DNA of 64,000 nucleotides from Pasteurella oralis (GTDB taxonomy: Bacteria; Pseudomonadota; Gammaproteobacteria; Enterobacterales; Pasteurellaceae), in assembly GCF_002850605.1 (NCBI RefSeq), contig NZ_NXGB01000001.1:372001-436000 (forward strand), in the 5' to 3' direction. The first letter of the stretch is position 1; each line of letters opens with the position of its first letter. The notes beneath the pieces are model-generated. The model was not told the origin of the DNA. It was given only the letters and a program-made list of their open reading frames with translations, and did no database searches. Position numbers and translations under genes: made by a program. Shown here in pieces: positions 20,171 to 30,633 of this stretch.

Positions 20171-20941
20171 TTACTTTTGCGGTTTAAGCATTGCAATTAC
20201 AAAGTCTTTTGCACTTTCGACTTTACCTTGGTTTACCGCTGAAGCTGGATCAACATGTTTTGGACAGACTTCTGAACAATATCCAACGAAGGTACAGCTC
20301 CAAACACCGTTTTTACCATTGATAATTTTCATACGTTCTTCTTTACCATGATCACGATTATCAAGATTGTAACGATGTGCAAGAGTTAATGCTGCAGGAC
20401 CAACGAATTCTGGGTTTAACCCAAATTGTGGGCAAGCTGCATAACATAAGCCACAGTTAATACACATTGAAAATGTACGATATTTTTCCAACTGTGCTGG
20501 TGTTTGCTTAGTACGGCTTTTGGCTAATTCTGCAGATGGATGTGGTTTTCCATCTAATGCAGGCGCTTGATTACCAATAATGTAAGGCTTTATTGCTTCT
20601 AAACTTTCGATAAAGTGGCTTAAATCAACAACTAAGTCACGCTCGATAGGGAAGTTAGCTAATGGTTCAATGCGCATATGACCACTGTAATCGCGCAAGA
20701 AGGTTTTACAAGCCAGTTTTGGCTTGTTATTTACCATCATACCGCAAGAGCCACAGATCGCCATACGACAAGACCAGCGATAAGATAATTCTGGTTCAAG
20801 TTTATCTTTGATATAACCCAATGCATCAAGTAATGAGGTTTGGTTATCATAAGGTACTTGATAAGTACGTAAGTATGGTTCTTTGTCCTGTTCTGGATTG
20901 TAACGCAATACTTCAATATTCATGATAGCTTGATTAACCAT
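20171..20941 (-). CDS. frdB: fumarate reductase iron-sulfur subunit
   Basis: FrdB passes electrons from menaquinol to FAD in FrdA through three iron-sulfur clusters. The 256-residue protein has the [2Fe-2S] cysteines in [13 protein letters not shown] with a fourth in KLACKTF, then [12 protein letters not shown] and [17 protein letters not shown] for the [4Fe-4S] and [3Fe-4S] clusters. I start at the ATG at 20941 ([16 protein letters not shown]), with GGAG in front; it overlaps the frdA stop by eight bases, indicating translational coupling. The longer frame lies within frdA. Confidence 0.96.
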   Translation of the reverse strand: MVNQAIMNIEVLRYNPEQDKEPYLRTYQVPYDNQTSLLDALGYIKDKLEPELSYRWSCRMAICGSCGMMVNNKPKLACKTFLRDYSGHMRIEPLANFPIERDLVVDLSHFIESLEAIKPYIIGNQAPALDGKPHPSAELAKSRTKQTPAQLEKYRTFSMCINCGLCYAACPQFGLNPEFVGPAALTLAHRYNLDNRDHGKEERMKIINGKNGVWSCTFVGYCSEVCPKHVDPASAVNQGKVESAKDFVIAMLKPQK

Positions 20942-22748
20942 TTGCGTTCTCCTTATTTGCTTCAGTGGCTTGTGCTTTTGCTGCTTCTTGAGCTTCAGCT
21001 TCTGCACCATAAACACGTTTTGCAGGTTGTGATTTAGTAATTTTCACGTCGCTGTATTCGATACGCGGCGCATCATCACCATTATAGAATGCAAGGGTAT
21101 GTTTCAAGTAATTTACATCATCACGTTCTGTGTAATCTAAACGTTGATGTGCACCACGAGATTCTTTACGTTCAATCGCTGAGTTTGCAATTGATTGGGC
21201 AACATCTAAGATATAGCCTAATTCAACGGTATATAATACATTGGTGTTGAATACACTGGAGCGGTCTGCAATACGGATACGTTTATAACGTTCTTTTAAT
21301 TCAGCAATCTTATCTACCGCTTTTTGCATACTTTCTTGTGTACGATAGATACCACAGCCTTCTTCCATTGTATCGCCCATTTCATCTCGGATTTCTGACC
21401 AAGATTCAGTACCTTCTTGGTTATAGAGTTCATCTAAGCGTTGAACAATATCTTTTGCTTGTGCATCTACTGCGATTTGGTTTACTGCTGGTGCCTCAAC
21501 TGCACGTTGAGCCGCATATTCACCTGCAACACGACCTAATACCACTAGTTCTGCAAGTGAATTTGAACCTAAACGGTTTGCACCATGTAAACCAGAAGAA
21601 GCACATTCACCAACTGCAAATAAGCCTTTGATGCGAGTTTCGCTGTTAAAGTCCACTTCAATACCACCCATTGTATAGTGAACAACAGGACGCACTGGAA
21701 TTGGTGCTTTAGCTGGGTCAACTCCTTCATACGCTTTTGCTAATTCACAGATGAACGGTAGACGCTCATGTAAGTATTTTTCACCTAAATGGCGTAAATC
21801 TAAGTGAACAATATCAACACCTTTTGCGGTTTTTAAGGTGTTGCCTCTTTGTAATTCTTGCCAGAATGCTTGTGAAACTTTATCACGCGGACCCAATTCC
21901 ATGTATTTATTTTCAGGTTTACCAATTGGGGTTTCTGGTCCTAGACCGTAATCTTGTAAATAGCGATAACCATCTTTATTAACTAAGATACCGCCTTCGC
22001 CACGGCAACCTTCAGTCATTAAAATACCTGTATTTGGTAAGCCTGTAGGGTGATATTGTACAAATTCCATATCACGTAACGGTACGCCATGACGATACGC
22101 CATTGAAAGACCATCACCTGTTACGATACCGCCGTTAGTATTAAAACGGAATGCTCGGCAACCACCACCTGTAGCTATGACAACGGCATTGGCATTGATT
22201 TGGACTAAACTACCTTCCATCATATTCATCGCTACCATACCGCGCACGTGACCGTCATCAACAAGGATATCTAATACGAAGTGTTCATCAAAACGAACGA
22301 TTTGTGGATATTGGATGGAAGTTTGGAATAAGGTATGGAGTAGGTGGAAACCTGTTTTGTCAGCAGCAAACCAAGTACGCTCGATTTTCATACCACCAAA
22401 ACGGCGTACGTTAACATCACCATCTGTTTTACGGCTCCAAGGACAACCCCAGCGTTCAAGCTGAGTCATTTCAACAGGTGAGTGTTGTACAAAATATTCT
22501 ACAACGTCTTGTTCACATAGCCAATCGCCACCTGCCACAGTATCGTGGAAATGTTTATCATAAGAATCTTCTTCTTTGATAACCGCTGCGGCGCCACCTT
22601 CAGCAGCAACCGTGTGGCTACGCATAGGATATACTTTTGAAACTAAAGCGATTTTTAAGTTAGGGTTTGCTTCTGCTGCTGCAATAGCTGCGCGTAAACC
22701 GCCACCACCAGCACCGACAATTGCAATATCGACATTAACAGTTTGCAC
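20934..22748 (-). CDS. frdA: fumarate reductase flavoprotein subunit
   Basis: FrdA reduces fumarate to succinate in anaerobic respiration. The 604-residue product has the FAD-binding [19 protein letters not shown], the covalent-flavin histidine region [15 protein letters not shown], the active-site HTMGG-type segment ([12 protein letters not shown]) and the [19 protein letters not shown] loop. The C terminus is Ala/Glu-rich. It starts with GTG behind GGAGGAATATC. The promoter region to epmA has an FNR-like site, consistent with anaerobic induction. Confidence 0.96.
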   Translation of the reverse strand: MQTVNVDIAIVGAGGGGLRAAIAAAEANPNLKIALVSKVYPMRSHTVAAEGGAAAVIKEEDSYDKHFHDTVAGGDWLCEQDVVEYFVQHSPVEMTQLERWGCPWSRKTDGDVNVRRFGGMKIERTWFAADKTGFHLLHTLFQTSIQYPQIVRFDEHFVLDILVDDGHVRGMVAMNMMEGSLVQINANAVVIATGGGCRAFRFNTNGGIVTGDGLSMAYRHGVPLRDMEFVQYHPTGLPNTGILMTEGCRGEGGILVNKDGYRYLQDYGLGPETPIGKPENKYMELGPRDKVSQAFWQELQRGNTLKTAKGVDIVHLDLRHLGEKYLHERLPFICELAKAYEGVDPAKAPIPVRPVVHYTMGGIEVDFNSETRIKGLFAVGECASSGLHGANRLGSNSLAELVVLGRVAGEYAAQRAVEAPAVNQIAVDAQAKDIVQRLDELYNQEGTESWSEIRDEMGDTMEEGCGIYRTQESMQKAVDKIAELKERYKRIRIADRSSVFNTNVLYTVELGYILDVAQSIANSAIERKESRGAHQRLDYTERDDVNYLKHTLAFYNGDDAPRIEYSDVKITKSQPAKRVYGAEAEAQEAAKAQATEANKENANG

Positions 22749-22872
22749 GATATTCCTCCAATCAAGAAAGTAAAAAATAAAAATAAACCAAAATTGGTTA
22801 ATTTAGGGTTTCTTCATTTTGCCATTATTTTCAAAGATTAATAATCTTTTTTTACAATAAAAACTCAGTTTC

Positions 22873-22886
22873 GTGATCTACCTCAA
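22873..22886 (-). promoter_or_regulatory. FNR-like site upstream of frdA
   Basis: On the minus strand the site reads TTGAG-GTAG-ATCAC, eight of ten matches to the FNR consensus TTGAT-N4-ATCAA, 125 bp before the frdA start. FNR activation of frd is established in E. coli. The rest of the 367-bp frdA/epmA spacer is AT-rich with one uptake word near 22988. Confidence 0.6.
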
Positions 22887-23115
22887 AAAAGTTAAAAATG
22901 GTTTATTTTATAGCCATTACTCTCGATCTAAATTTTGTTTAAAACTCTATTTTTATCTATCTAATGTGCAAAATTTGCAAAAAATTGACCGCACTTTTAC
23001 ACCAAAAAAACGGATTTTGCATAACAATATTCTTTGTTTGCGCTATGGCTTAATTTGAAATAAGTGGGTTAGCTGGTTAGAATACGCTAATTCAATTTAT
23101 ATTGCGGATAAGATT

Positions 23116-24087
23116 ATGTTTGAATCTGAACAATGGCAGCCTTCTGCCCCAATTAAAAATTTGCTCGCACGTGCAAAAATTATCGCGGAAATTCGCCGTT
23201 TTTTTACTGATCGTGGCTTGCTTGAAGTTGAAACACCAGTGTTAAGTGAATTCGGTGTCACAGATGTACATTTATCAACTTTTCATACAGAGTTTGTTTC
23301 TCCTTTTGCAGCGCAATCAAAAAGGTTATGGCTTTCTACCAGTCCTGAATATCATATGAAACGCTTATTAGCTGCTGGCAGTGGTCCTATTTTTCAGCTT
23401 TGTCATGTATTTAGGAATGAAGAATCTGGGCTGCGTCATAATCCTGAATTTACCATGTTAGAATGGTATCGACCGCACTTTGATATGTATCGTTTGATCA
23501 ATGAAGTGGATGACTTGTTGCAGCAAATTTTAGATTGTAAACCAACAGAAAGTTTAAGCTACCAGTTTGTTTTCCAAGAATATGTCGGTTTAGATCCACT
23601 TTCTGCGGAGAAGGCGGAATTAATAGCTAAAGCGAAGCAATATAACTTGTTGAGTGCTACTGAAGAAGATCGAGATACTTTATTGCAATTTTTGTTTAGT
23701 ACAGTAGTTGAACCCAATATTGGTAAAGACCATCCCGTCGCCGTATATCATTTTCCCGCGACACAAGCTGCATTGGCTCAAATTAGCTCAGAAGATCATC
23801 GTGTTGCAGAGCGTTTTGAGTTTTATTATCAAGGATTGGAATTAGCCAATGGTTTCCATGAGCTCACTGATGCAAATGAACAATTACACCGTTTTGAACA
23901 AGATAATGTGCAACGTCAAAAAATGGGGTTGGCGCAACGTGTAATTGATAAGCGCTTATTAGCTGCGTTACAAGCAGGTATACCAAATTGTTCGGGCGTT
24001 GCATTAGGGGTTGATCGCTTATTGATGATCGCATTAGGTGCACAAACAATTAAAGAAGTTATTGCATTTGGTATCGAAAATGCCTAG
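23116..24087 (+). CDS. epmA: elongation factor P lysine (beta-lysyl) ligase
   Basis: EpmA (GenX, PoxA, YjeA) attaches (R)-beta-lysine to a lysine of elongation factor P, which helps ribosomes through polyproline stretches. The 323-residue product equals the catalytic core of LysS without the anticodon domain: motif 1 [15 protein letters not shown], motif 2 [28 protein letters not shown], motif 3 [15 protein letters not shown]. It is divergent from frdABCD, as in E. coli. The partners epmB and efp are not in this window. Confidence 0.95.
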   Translation: MFESEQWQPSAPIKNLLARAKIIAEIRRFFTDRGLLEVETPVLSEFGVTDVHLSTFHTEFVSPFAAQSKRLWLSTSPEYHMKRLLAAGSGPIFQLCHVFRNEESGLRHNPEFTMLEWYRPHFDMYRLINEVDDLLQQILDCKPTESLSYQFVFQEYVGLDPLSAEKAELIAKAKQYNLLSATEEDRDTLLQFLFSTVVEPNIGKDHPVAVYHFPATQAALAQISSEDHRVAERFEFYYQGLELANGFHELTDANEQLHRFEQDNVQRQKMGLAQRVIDKRLLAALQAGIPNCSGVALGVDRLLMIALGAQTIKEVIAFGIENA

Positions 24088-24090
24088 TGT

Positions 24091-24131
24091 GTTACTTATT
24101 CAATAAAAATACGTTACTTATTCAATAAAAA
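24091..24131. repeat. short direct repeat behind epmA
   Basis: A 19-base word beginning GTTACTTATTCAATAAAAA occurs at 24091-24109 and again at 24113-24131, a period of 22 bp. It looks like a local slippage duplication. Confidence 0.8.
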
Positions 24132-24162
24132 ATAGGCAGCCTTGATAAGCTGCCTATTTAGT
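24131..24162. terminator. bidirectional terminator after epmA
   Basis: AATAGGCAGC (24131-24140) pairs with GCTGCCTATT (24149-24158), with A-rich and T-rich flanks. It serves epmA and the facing binding-protein gene. Confidence 0.75.
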
Positions 24163-24166
24163 TGTG

Positions 24167-25195
24167 TTATTTCATCAGTTTTACTTCTTTAACCCATTTA
24201 TCGGTCAAACGTTTTCCTTCTGCACTTGCACCAAAGCGATCGAAATCATAGTTAATTAATTTCAATTGTTTTGGATTAACGGATTGTGGTGACGCTTCTG
24301 CATGAATATTCGTTGGAATTTGGTAAACTTTAGTTTCACGCCAGACAAGTTCTTGCGCTTCTTTACTTAATGCCCAATCAGCGAATAATTTAGCATTATC
24401 TAGATTACGTGCATTTTTGATAATACTCATCCCACCTAGAGAATAGCCATCACCTTCGCAAGGCAAGATGCTTTCAACTGGTGCGCCTTTTTCTTTTTCA
24501 GTAGCATAGCTATGGATAAACCCCACTGCAACAGCAGATTCACCACGCGAAAGATTCGTTGTAACTAACGCACTTTTCACATATTCGGATACGTTAGCAT
24601 TCAGTTTTTTGAGATAGTCAAAGGCTTCCTGTTCTCCCCACAGTTCAATTAACGTAGCAATAGCAGTATAAGTTGTGCCTGAAATTTGCGGATCTGGCAT
24701 TTGGACATAGCCTTGTAAGCGAGGGTCAAGCAGATCTGACCAACATTTTGGTGGTTCAGTGATACCTAATTGCTTAAGCTTTTCGGTATTTACACCAAAA
24801 CCGAGTACTAAGAGATAAACGATTGACGTCAGATCACCGCGTTTGTCTGTTAACGCTTTAAACTGCGGCATAATTTCAGCTTGGCGTGGAGAACGATAAG
24901 GAGTGAATAAACCTAAATCGCCTGCTTGGAAATGATGTTCAATTGTACCGCCATACCAAATATCTGCTTGTGGATTATTTTTTTCAGCAATCAGTTTAGC
25001 TAATGTTGCGCCAGTACTGTTACGAATGAATTTAGTTTCAATATCATATTTTTTACTAAAGGTTTGTATCATTTTTTCGCAGGTTGTATTTTGTACACTG
25101 CAATACACCGTTAATTTTCCTTCAGCAGAAGCATGATTAGATAAGAGGATTGGTAATGTTAAGCCAAGTGCGGTCAGTTTGGTTGCAATTTTCAT
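24167..25195 (-). CDS. periplasmic ABC-transporter binding protein, iron or hexose-phosphate type (AfuA-like)
   Basis: The 342-residue protein has a signal peptide (residues 1-24, ending ASA) and the two-lobed class II binding-protein fold. Family marks are LTVYCSVQNTTCEKMIQTFSKKYDIET, PQADIWYGGTIEHHF, GVNTEKLK and AVGFIHSY. It resembles the AfuA group, first described as ferric-ion binders; A. pleuropneumoniae AfuA binds hexose phosphates. I cannot tell the ligand, and the usual iron tyrosine pair is not obvious. No permease or ATPase gene is next to it: an unrelated phosphoesterase gene follows upstream and epmA faces it, so it must pair with a transporter elsewhere or act alone. Confidence 0.8.
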   Translation of the reverse strand: MKIATKLTALGLTLPILLSNHASAEGKLTVYCSVQNTTCEKMIQTFSKKYDIETKFIRNSTGATLAKLIAEKNNPQADIWYGGTIEHHFQAGDLGLFTPYRSPRQAEIMPQFKALTDKRGDLTSIVYLLVLGFGVNTEKLKQLGITEPPKCWSDLLDPRLQGYVQMPDPQISGTTYTAIATLIELWGEQEAFDYLKKLNANVSEYVKSALVTTNLSRGESAVAVGFIHSYATEKEKGAPVESILPCEGDGYSLGGMSIIKNARNLDNAKLFADWALSKEAQELVWRETKVYQIPTNIHAEASPQSVNPKQLKLINYDFDRFGASAEGKRLTDKWVKEVKLMK

Positions 25196-25217
25196 TTAAG
25201 AATTCCTTTTACTGTTT

Positions 25218-26303
25218 TTAGTTGACATCAATGATAAAGATTTCAGATTGTGAGCCTAAACGCATTGGAATACCCCAGAAGCCATATCCTGAGGTGACGA
25301 AAAAATGTCCGTTGCCTATTCTCTCATAACCGTAATCTAAAGGGTAGAGAAGATGAGTAATGATGTTTGCTGGAAAAATCTGCCCTTTATGTGCATGACC
25401 AGAAACTTGAATATCAATTGGTAGTTTGGCATGTTTTTCTATTTCAGTTGGGCGATGATCAAGTAGAATGACAGGCAGTTCTGTATTGACATTTTGTAGT
25501 AGTTGTTCTGCACTTGGGCGAGTTTTGAGTAGATCGTCATTGCGACCAACTAAGACAAATTCATGATTAATCACTTTACTTTGATCGAATAATACTTCAA
25601 TGCCAGCTTGCTCTAATTCTTGTTTAATGGCTTGTTGATGACCAAAAAAATCATGATTACCTAAGGTTGCATAAACGCCTAATGGTGCTCGTAATTTTGA
25701 TAAATGGGGGCGCATATTTTCAGCTACATAAGCATGCGTATTATCATCCATAATATCGCCGGGCATGAGGATAATATCAACGTTTTGTTGTTGCATGAGT
25801 TCCGCGAGCTTGTCTAGTTGACGGCTACCAAATAAGGTGCCTAAATGAAGATCACTGGCTACCCCTAGCCGTATTGGTGTGATTGGCTTATCAAGTTGAA
25901 CTTGATAATGAATGACAACTGGGGTATAGGCGTTATACACACTTAGCCCAAGTAAACTCAATAGTGCAATTGGATAGCCGAAACGAAGCGCAGTATGAAG
26001 TTTACTTAATGGAATAAAAGATTTGAGCAGATAATGACAGAGTAAACAACCTATGCTGATAAATGCAGAGAATAATAAAAATGCTAATAAAAATGCACTA
26101 AAACGGAATAAAGGAAACACACGAAAGATTGTCAATAAGATAATGCTATTTGCGATCAAATAATTAGATACAAATAAAATTTTGCGGGTTTTGCTTGTCA
26201 GTATAGCCGCCAATAGCCAACTCAAAGTGCGGTTAAAAATAAAGATAAAAAGTTGTAGCAGGAGGGTAGCTGCAAAGAAAATAATATAATGTCGTAATTC
26301 CAA
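25218..26303 (-). CDS. membrane-anchored metallophosphoesterase (calcineurin-like)
   Basis: The 361-residue protein has four hydrophobic segments (about residues 5-27, 42-64, 66-92, 107-127) followed by a metallophosphoesterase domain with all expected motifs: ASDLHLG, PGDIMDD, LGNHDFFG, LDHRP and SGHAHKGQ. It resembles the YkuE/YaeI group. Substrates in that family include phospholipid or UDP-sugar pyrophosphates, so none can be assigned here. An uptake word lies in the N-terminal coding part near 26226. It sits 22 bp upstream of the binding-protein gene on the same strand, so the two may share a transcript. Confidence 0.85.
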   Translation of the reverse strand: MELRHYIIFFAATLLLQLFIFIFNRTLSWLLAAILTSKTRKILFVSNYLIANSIILLTIFRVFPLFRFSAFLLAFLLFSAFISIGCLLCHYLLKSFIPLSKLHTALRFGYPIALLSLLGLSVYNAYTPVVIHYQVQLDKPITPIRLGVASDLHLGTLFGSRQLDKLAELMQQQNVDIILMPGDIMDDNTHAYVAENMRPHLSKLRAPLGVYATLGNHDFFGHQQAIKQELEQAGIEVLFDQSKVINHEFVLVGRNDDLLKTRPSAEQLLQNVNTELPVILLDHRPTEIEKHAKLPIDIQVSGHAHKGQIFPANIITHLLYPLDYGYERIGNGHFFVTSGYGFWGIPMRLGSQSEIFIIDVN

Positions 26304-26332
26304 AATACTTTCCTAGTGAGATTAATGGCTTA

Positions 26333-26361
26333 ACAAAAAAGAGGGGAACCACAGTTCCCCT
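26333..26361 (-). terminator. acnB terminator
   Basis: AGGGGAAC (26342-26349) pairs with GTTCCCCT (26354-26361), followed by six T on the minus strand. Confidence 0.88.
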
Positions 26362-26396
26362 TGTGTTAGTAAATATCTTAACAAAATTTCGCCAAA

Positions 26397-29003
26397 TTAT
26401 ACCACACTTTGAAAGATAACGTTATCGGCTTTTTGAGTATAACTATTGATTTGATCAAAGTTCATATAGCGATAAGTGTCTTCTTTATCTTGTTGCAGAT
26501 CTGCCGCGAATGCTAAATATTCTTCTGCGCTTGGTAATTTACCCAAAATGGCAGATACCGCAGCTAATTCTGCTGAGGCAAGATAAACATTGGCACCTTG
26601 TCCTAAACGATTTGGGAAATTGCGCGTTGAAGTTGAAACGACAGTCGCATTATCTGCAACACGGGCTTGGTTGCCCATACATAATGAACAACCCGGCACT
26701 TCAATTCGTGCGCCGCTTTTGCCGTAAATGCTATAGTAACCCTCTTCACTTAACAATGCGGCATCCATTTTTGTTGGCGGTGCAATCCATAAACGTGTAG
26801 GAATCATCCCTTTAAATTTGGCTAATAATTTACCAGCGGCACGGAAATGACCAATATTCGTCATACAAGAACCGATGAATACTTCGTCTATTTTATCGCC
26901 TTGCATTTCTGATAATAAACGAGCATCATCAGGATCATTTGGCGCACATAAAATGGGTTCTGTGATTTCGTTTAGATTAATATCAATTACTGCAGCATAT
27001 TCTGCGTCTTGGTCAGCTTCGATAAGTTGTGGATTTGCTAACCATTGTTCCATGTTCTTAATACGACGTTCAAGCGTACGAGCATCACCATAACTTTCAG
27101 CAATCATATATTTCAATAACACAATATTAGATTGTAAATATTCGATAATTGGCTCTTTAGCCAGTTTAATTGTACAAGCCGCAGCAGAACGTTCAGCAGA
27201 GGCATCAGAAAGCTCAAAAGCTTGTTCTACTTTTAAATTTTCTAAACCTTCAATTTCTAAAATACGACCAGAAAAAATATTTTTCTTCCCTTTTTTCTCT
27301 ACAGTGAGCAACCCTTGTTTGATCGCATAATAAGGGATGGCATGTACTAAATCACGTAATGTAATACCCGGCTGCATTTCTCCTTTAAAGCGGACTAAGA
27401 CAGACTCTGGCATATCTAATGGCATTACACCTGTTGCAGCAGCAAATGCAACTAAACCAGACCCTGCTGGGAAAGAAATACCAATCGGGAAACGTGTATG
27501 AGAATCACCACCTGTGCCTACAGTATCAGGTAATAACATACGATTTAGCCATGAGTGAATGACACCATCACCTGGACGTAATGATACACCGCCACGATTC
27601 ATAATAAAGTCAGGGAGAGTATGGTGAGTAACGACATCGACAGGTTTCGGATAAGCAGCTGTATGGCAGAACGATTGCATGACGAGATCGGCTGAAAAGC
27701 CTAAACAGGCAAGATCTTTCAACTCATCACGTGTCATTGGTCCCGTTGTATCTTGTGAACCGACAGATGTCATGCGAGGCTCACAATATTGTCCTGGACG
27801 GATACCTTCTACATCACAGGCGCGACCTACCATTTTTTGTGCAAGGGTAAAGCCTTTGTGACTTTCAGTACTACATTGTGGTTTAGCAAAAACATCTGTT
27901 TCAGGTAAGCCTAATTCACCGCGTGCCTTATGGGTTAAGCCGCGACCAATAATTAATGGGATACGCCCACCAGCACGGACTTCGTCTAATAATACATTCG
28001 TTTTCAAGGTAAATTCAGCTAATACCGCTTCTGTATCATGGAGGCAAATTTTGCCTGCGTAAGGATAAATATCAATGACATCACCCATATTCAATTGACT
28101 TACATCGACTTCAATAGGGAGTGAACCTGCATCTTCCATCGTATTAAAGAAGATTGGTGCAATTTTACCGCCAAGCACCACACCACCAGCACGTTTGTTT
28201 GGAATATAAGGAATATCCTCACCCATAAACCAGAGTACTGAGTTGGTCGCTGACTTACGTGAAGAACCTGTTCCTACTACATCTCCTACGTAAGCTAATG
28301 GAAACCCTTTTTCTTTTAATTTTTCTAATTGTTTAATTGGTCCTACATTACCGGCTTCATCAGGTTCGATTCCATCACGTGGATTTTTTAGCATAGCGAG
28401 TGCGTGTAGTGGAATATCAGGACGCGACCAAGCATCTTGAGCTGGAGATAAGTCATCAGTATTGGTTTCACCTGTCACTTTAAATACAGTGACAGTAATT
28501 TTTTCATCTAATTTAGGACGAGATAAATACCATTCAGCGTCTGCCCAAGATTGTAAAACTTGCTGTGCAAACAAGTTCCCTTTTTTGGCTTTTTCTGCTA
28601 CATCATGAAAATTATCAAACATTAAAAGAGTGAATGAGAGCGCTTCGGCAGCAGTTGGCGCAAGTTCTTCATCATCAAGCGCGTTTAATAAGGGCTCAAT
28701 ATTGTAACCACCTTGCATTGTGCCCAGTAATTTAACAGCTTTTTGGGAACAAATGAGTGGCGAACTGACTTCTTTTTTAGCGACTGCTGCAAGAAACGAG
28801 GCTTTCACGTAAGCTGCTTCATCAACACCTGCAGGAATACGATTTTCAAATAAATCAAGTAGATAAACTTCTTTGCCTGCGGGGGGATTTTTTAAGAGTT
28901 CGATGAGTTGTACTGTTTGTTCCGCATCTAATGGTTTCGGCACAATGCCTAATGCTGCGCGTTCATCAATATGTTGTTGATAGGATTGTAGAAAGTTAGA
29001 CAT
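26397..29003 (-). CDS. acnB: aconitate hydratase B
   Basis: AcnB interconverts citrate and isocitrate with a labile [4Fe-4S] cluster; apo-AcnB can bind mRNA in E. coli. The 868-residue product has the HEAT-like N-terminal domain ([19 protein letters not shown]), then the swivel domain with [12 protein letters not shown] near the front, as is typical of AcnB rather than AcnA. The cluster cysteines are in [12 protein letters not shown] and in [14 protein letters not shown]. It has its own terminator and a 220-bp promoter region shared with divergent ybaB. Confidence 0.97.
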   Translation of the reverse strand: MSNFLQSYQQHIDERAALGIVPKPLDAEQTVQLIELLKNPPAGKEVYLLDLFENRIPAGVDEAAYVKASFLAAVAKKEVSSPLICSQKAVKLLGTMQGGYNIEPLLNALDDEELAPTAAEALSFTLLMFDNFHDVAEKAKKGNLFAQQVLQSWADAEWYLSRPKLDEKITVTVFKVTGETNTDDLSPAQDAWSRPDIPLHALAMLKNPRDGIEPDEAGNVGPIKQLEKLKEKGFPLAYVGDVVGTGSSRKSATNSVLWFMGEDIPYIPNKRAGGVVLGGKIAPIFFNTMEDAGSLPIEVDVSQLNMGDVIDIYPYAGKICLHDTEAVLAEFTLKTNVLLDEVRAGGRIPLIIGRGLTHKARGELGLPETDVFAKPQCSTESHKGFTLAQKMVGRACDVEGIRPGQYCEPRMTSVGSQDTTGPMTRDELKDLACLGFSADLVMQSFCHTAAYPKPVDVVTHHTLPDFIMNRGGVSLRPGDGVIHSWLNRMLLPDTVGTGGDSHTRFPIGISFPAGSGLVAFAAATGVMPLDMPESVLVRFKGEMQPGITLRDLVHAIPYYAIKQGLLTVEKKGKKNIFSGRILEIEGLENLKVEQAFELSDASAERSAAACTIKLAKEPIIEYLQSNIVLLKYMIAESYGDARTLERRIKNMEQWLANPQLIEADQDAEYAAVIDINLNEITEPILCAPNDPDDARLLSEMQGDKIDEVFIGSCMTNIGHFRAAGKLLAKFKGMIPTRLWIAPPTKMDAALLSEEGYYSIYGKSGARIEVPGCSLCMGNQARVADNATVVSTSTRNFPNRLGQGANVYLASAELAAVSAILGKLPSAEEYLAFAADLQQDKEDTYRYMNFDQINSYTQKADNVIFQSVV

Positions 29004-29225
29004 AGGTTACCTCGTCGGCTTTACTTTTATCTGTTAGGGTAAACCGCATTAGAGTAGGTGCGGTAAGATTTCGTTACGAAATTGTTAAAATATAATAATA
29101 CGGAAAAATCCCTCTCTCAACAGGAAAAAGTTGAATTTTCAGTCTAGATCACGTTTCTTTATTTTCAATGTACGGATTTTTAGTTAAAATGCCTCTCAAT
29201 TTTTAATTAACAAATGGAAAAAATT

Positions 29226-29555
29226 ATGTTTGGAAAAGGTGGCTTAGGCAACTTAATGAAGCAAGCACAACAGATGCAAGATCGTATGCAAAAAATGCAA
29301 GAAGAAATTGCACAGCTTGAAGTAACAGGTGAATCTGGCGCAGGTTTAGTAAAAATTACAATTAACGGTGCACATAATTGCCGCCGTGTCGAAATTGATC
29401 CTTCTTTAATGGAAGATGATAAAGAAATGCTTGAAGATCTGATCGCTGCCGCATTCAATGATGCAGTTCGCCGTGCGGAAGAATTGCAGAAAGAAAAAAT
29501 GGCATCAGTGACAGCGGGTATGTCATTGCCGCCAGGATTTAAAATGCCATTTTGA
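29226..29555 (+). CDS. ybaB: nucleoid-associated protein YbaB/EbfC
   Basis: YbaB is a small dimeric DNA-binding protein of the nucleoid. The 109-residue product is nearly the same as H. influenzae HI0442: [38 protein letters not shown] at the N terminus with the coiled helical arm, then the beta sheet and [18 protein letters not shown] start at the ATG at 29226; an ATG four codons earlier is less likely because its GGA is the probable ribosome site. It normally pairs with recR, but here 466 bp separate them. Confidence 0.95.
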   Translation: MFGKGGLGNLMKQAQQMQDRMQKMQEEIAQLEVTGESGAGLVKITINGAHNCRRVEIDPSLMEDDKEMLEDLIAAAFNDAVRRAEELQKEKMASVTAGMSLPPGFKMPF

Positions 29556-29642
29556 TTTATTACTTTTTGCTCGTGCAAAAATGTAACTAAAGATTATGCC
29601 CTGACGAAATAGTGTTAGCTCATTACAGGAAATTTTTTCATA

Positions 29643-29674
29643 GAAAATGAAGTTTCAAACAACTTTCATTTTCC
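29643..29674. repeat. hairpin behind ybaB
   Basis: GAAAATGAAGTT pairs with AACTTTCATTTTC with one bulge. No T-run follows directly, so it may be a transcript-end stabiliser rather than a terminator. Confidence 0.45.
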
Positions 29675-29761
29675 TAAAAATTTTTCTATATTCGGGTAGT
29701 CTACACAGGGAATAGTATGGCGAATTAATACTTATCCAAGTATAAAAACGTTGTTCAATTC

Positions 29762-29794
29762 GACCGCACTTTTTTAAAGTGCGGTCTGTTTTTT
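29762..29794 (+). terminator. uptake-word terminator in the ybaB/recR spacer
   Basis: GACCGCACTT (29762-29771) and AAGTGCGGTC (29777-29786) form an inverted uptake-word pair followed by TGTTTTTT. It ends transcription from ybaB or from something inside the spacer. Confidence 0.85.
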
Positions 29795-29820
29795 ATCAAT
29801 ATTTAGCAATATGTTGTTAA

Positions 29821-29961
29821 ATGATTTGAACGCTGCATAGTTTGTCCGTATAGAGGCTTTTTAGGAAAGCTATGTTAACCAATCAAATCATGATATCGTC
29901 AGAACGAAGCAACTTAGTTGGCGTGTGTTTTTTTGCTTACTGTGCTTGATATAAGCAAAAA
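29821..29961 (+). other. structured leader region before recR
   Basis: Arms ATGATTTGA (29821-29829) and TCAAATCAT (29883-29891) enclose a nested CATAG/CTATG pair (29836-29840, 29870-29874). A second perfect 10-bp stem follows, TTTTTGCTTA (29930-29939) with TAAGCAAAAA (29952-29961). All lie between the uptake-word terminator and the recR start, in the probable recR 5' leader. There is no reading frame of note. A conserved RNA element is possible but unproven. Confidence 0.4.
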
Positions 29962-30021
29962 GAAAAGTAAATTACGTTAAGGCGAAATCTAACCTAAATC
30001 CTAATCAAAAGAGAAAAAATA

Positions 30022-30624
30022 ATGCAAACAAGCCCATTACTCGAACACCTTATCGAAAGTTTACGCTGCTTGCCGGGGGTTGGACCAAAATCAGCGCAGC
30101 GTATGGCATATCACTTGCTGCAACGTAATCGGCATGGTGGAATGGATTTAGCTCGAGCACTTATGGAAGCTATGTCAAAAATTGGTCATTGCCAGCATTG
30201 TCGTACTTTTACTGAAGAAGATATTTGTACTATTTGTAATAATCCGCGTCGTCAAAATTCAGGGCAACTATGTATTGTTGAACAACCTTCTGACATTCAA
30301 GCGATTGAACAAACGGGACAGTTTTCAGGGCGCTATTTTGTATTAATGGGGCATTTATCACCTTTAGATGGTATTGGGCCACGTGAAATAGGACTTGATT
30401 TATTACAAAAGCGTTTAGTACATGAAAGCTTCCATGAGGTGATCTTAGCGACGAATCCAACCGTTGAAGGGGATGCGACCGCCAATTACATTGCTGAACT
30501 TTGTGTCCAGCAAAATATTAAAGTCACTCGTATTGCACATGGTATTCCTGTTGGAGGTGAATTAGAAATGGTTGATGGGACGACTTTAACGCATTCTTTC
30601 TTAGGTCGTCGTCAACTGGGATAA
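30022..30624 (+). CDS. recR: recombination protein RecR
   Basis: RecR works with RecO and RecF to load RecA at gaps. The 200-residue product has the helix-hairpin-helix start [24 protein letters not shown], a four-cysteine zinc finger ([16 protein letters not shown]), the Toprim domain beginning [14 protein letters not shown], and the C-terminal Walker-like [29 protein letters not shown] precedes the ATG. topB follows after nine bases. Confidence 0.96.
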   Translation: MQTSPLLEHLIESLRCLPGVGPKSAQRMAYHLLQRNRHGGMDLARALMEAMSKIGHCQHCRTFTEEDICTICNNPRRQNSGQLCIVEQPSDIQAIEQTGQFSGRYFVLMGHLSPLDGIGPREIGLDLLQKRLVHESFHEVILATNPTVEGDATANYIAELCVQQNIKVTRIAHGIPVGGELEMVDGTTLTHSFLGRRQLG

Positions 30625-30633
30625 ATTGATTTC

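Noticed and set aside
23116..24087. Second lysyl-tRNA synthetase gene
   Set aside because: It lacks the anticodon-binding domain, has EpmA length, and its place opposite frdABCD is that of epmA.
24091..24131. Direct repeat behind epmA as a mobile-element target duplication
   Set aside because: The copies are nearly adjacent with no element between and no terminal inverted repeats; slippage is simpler.
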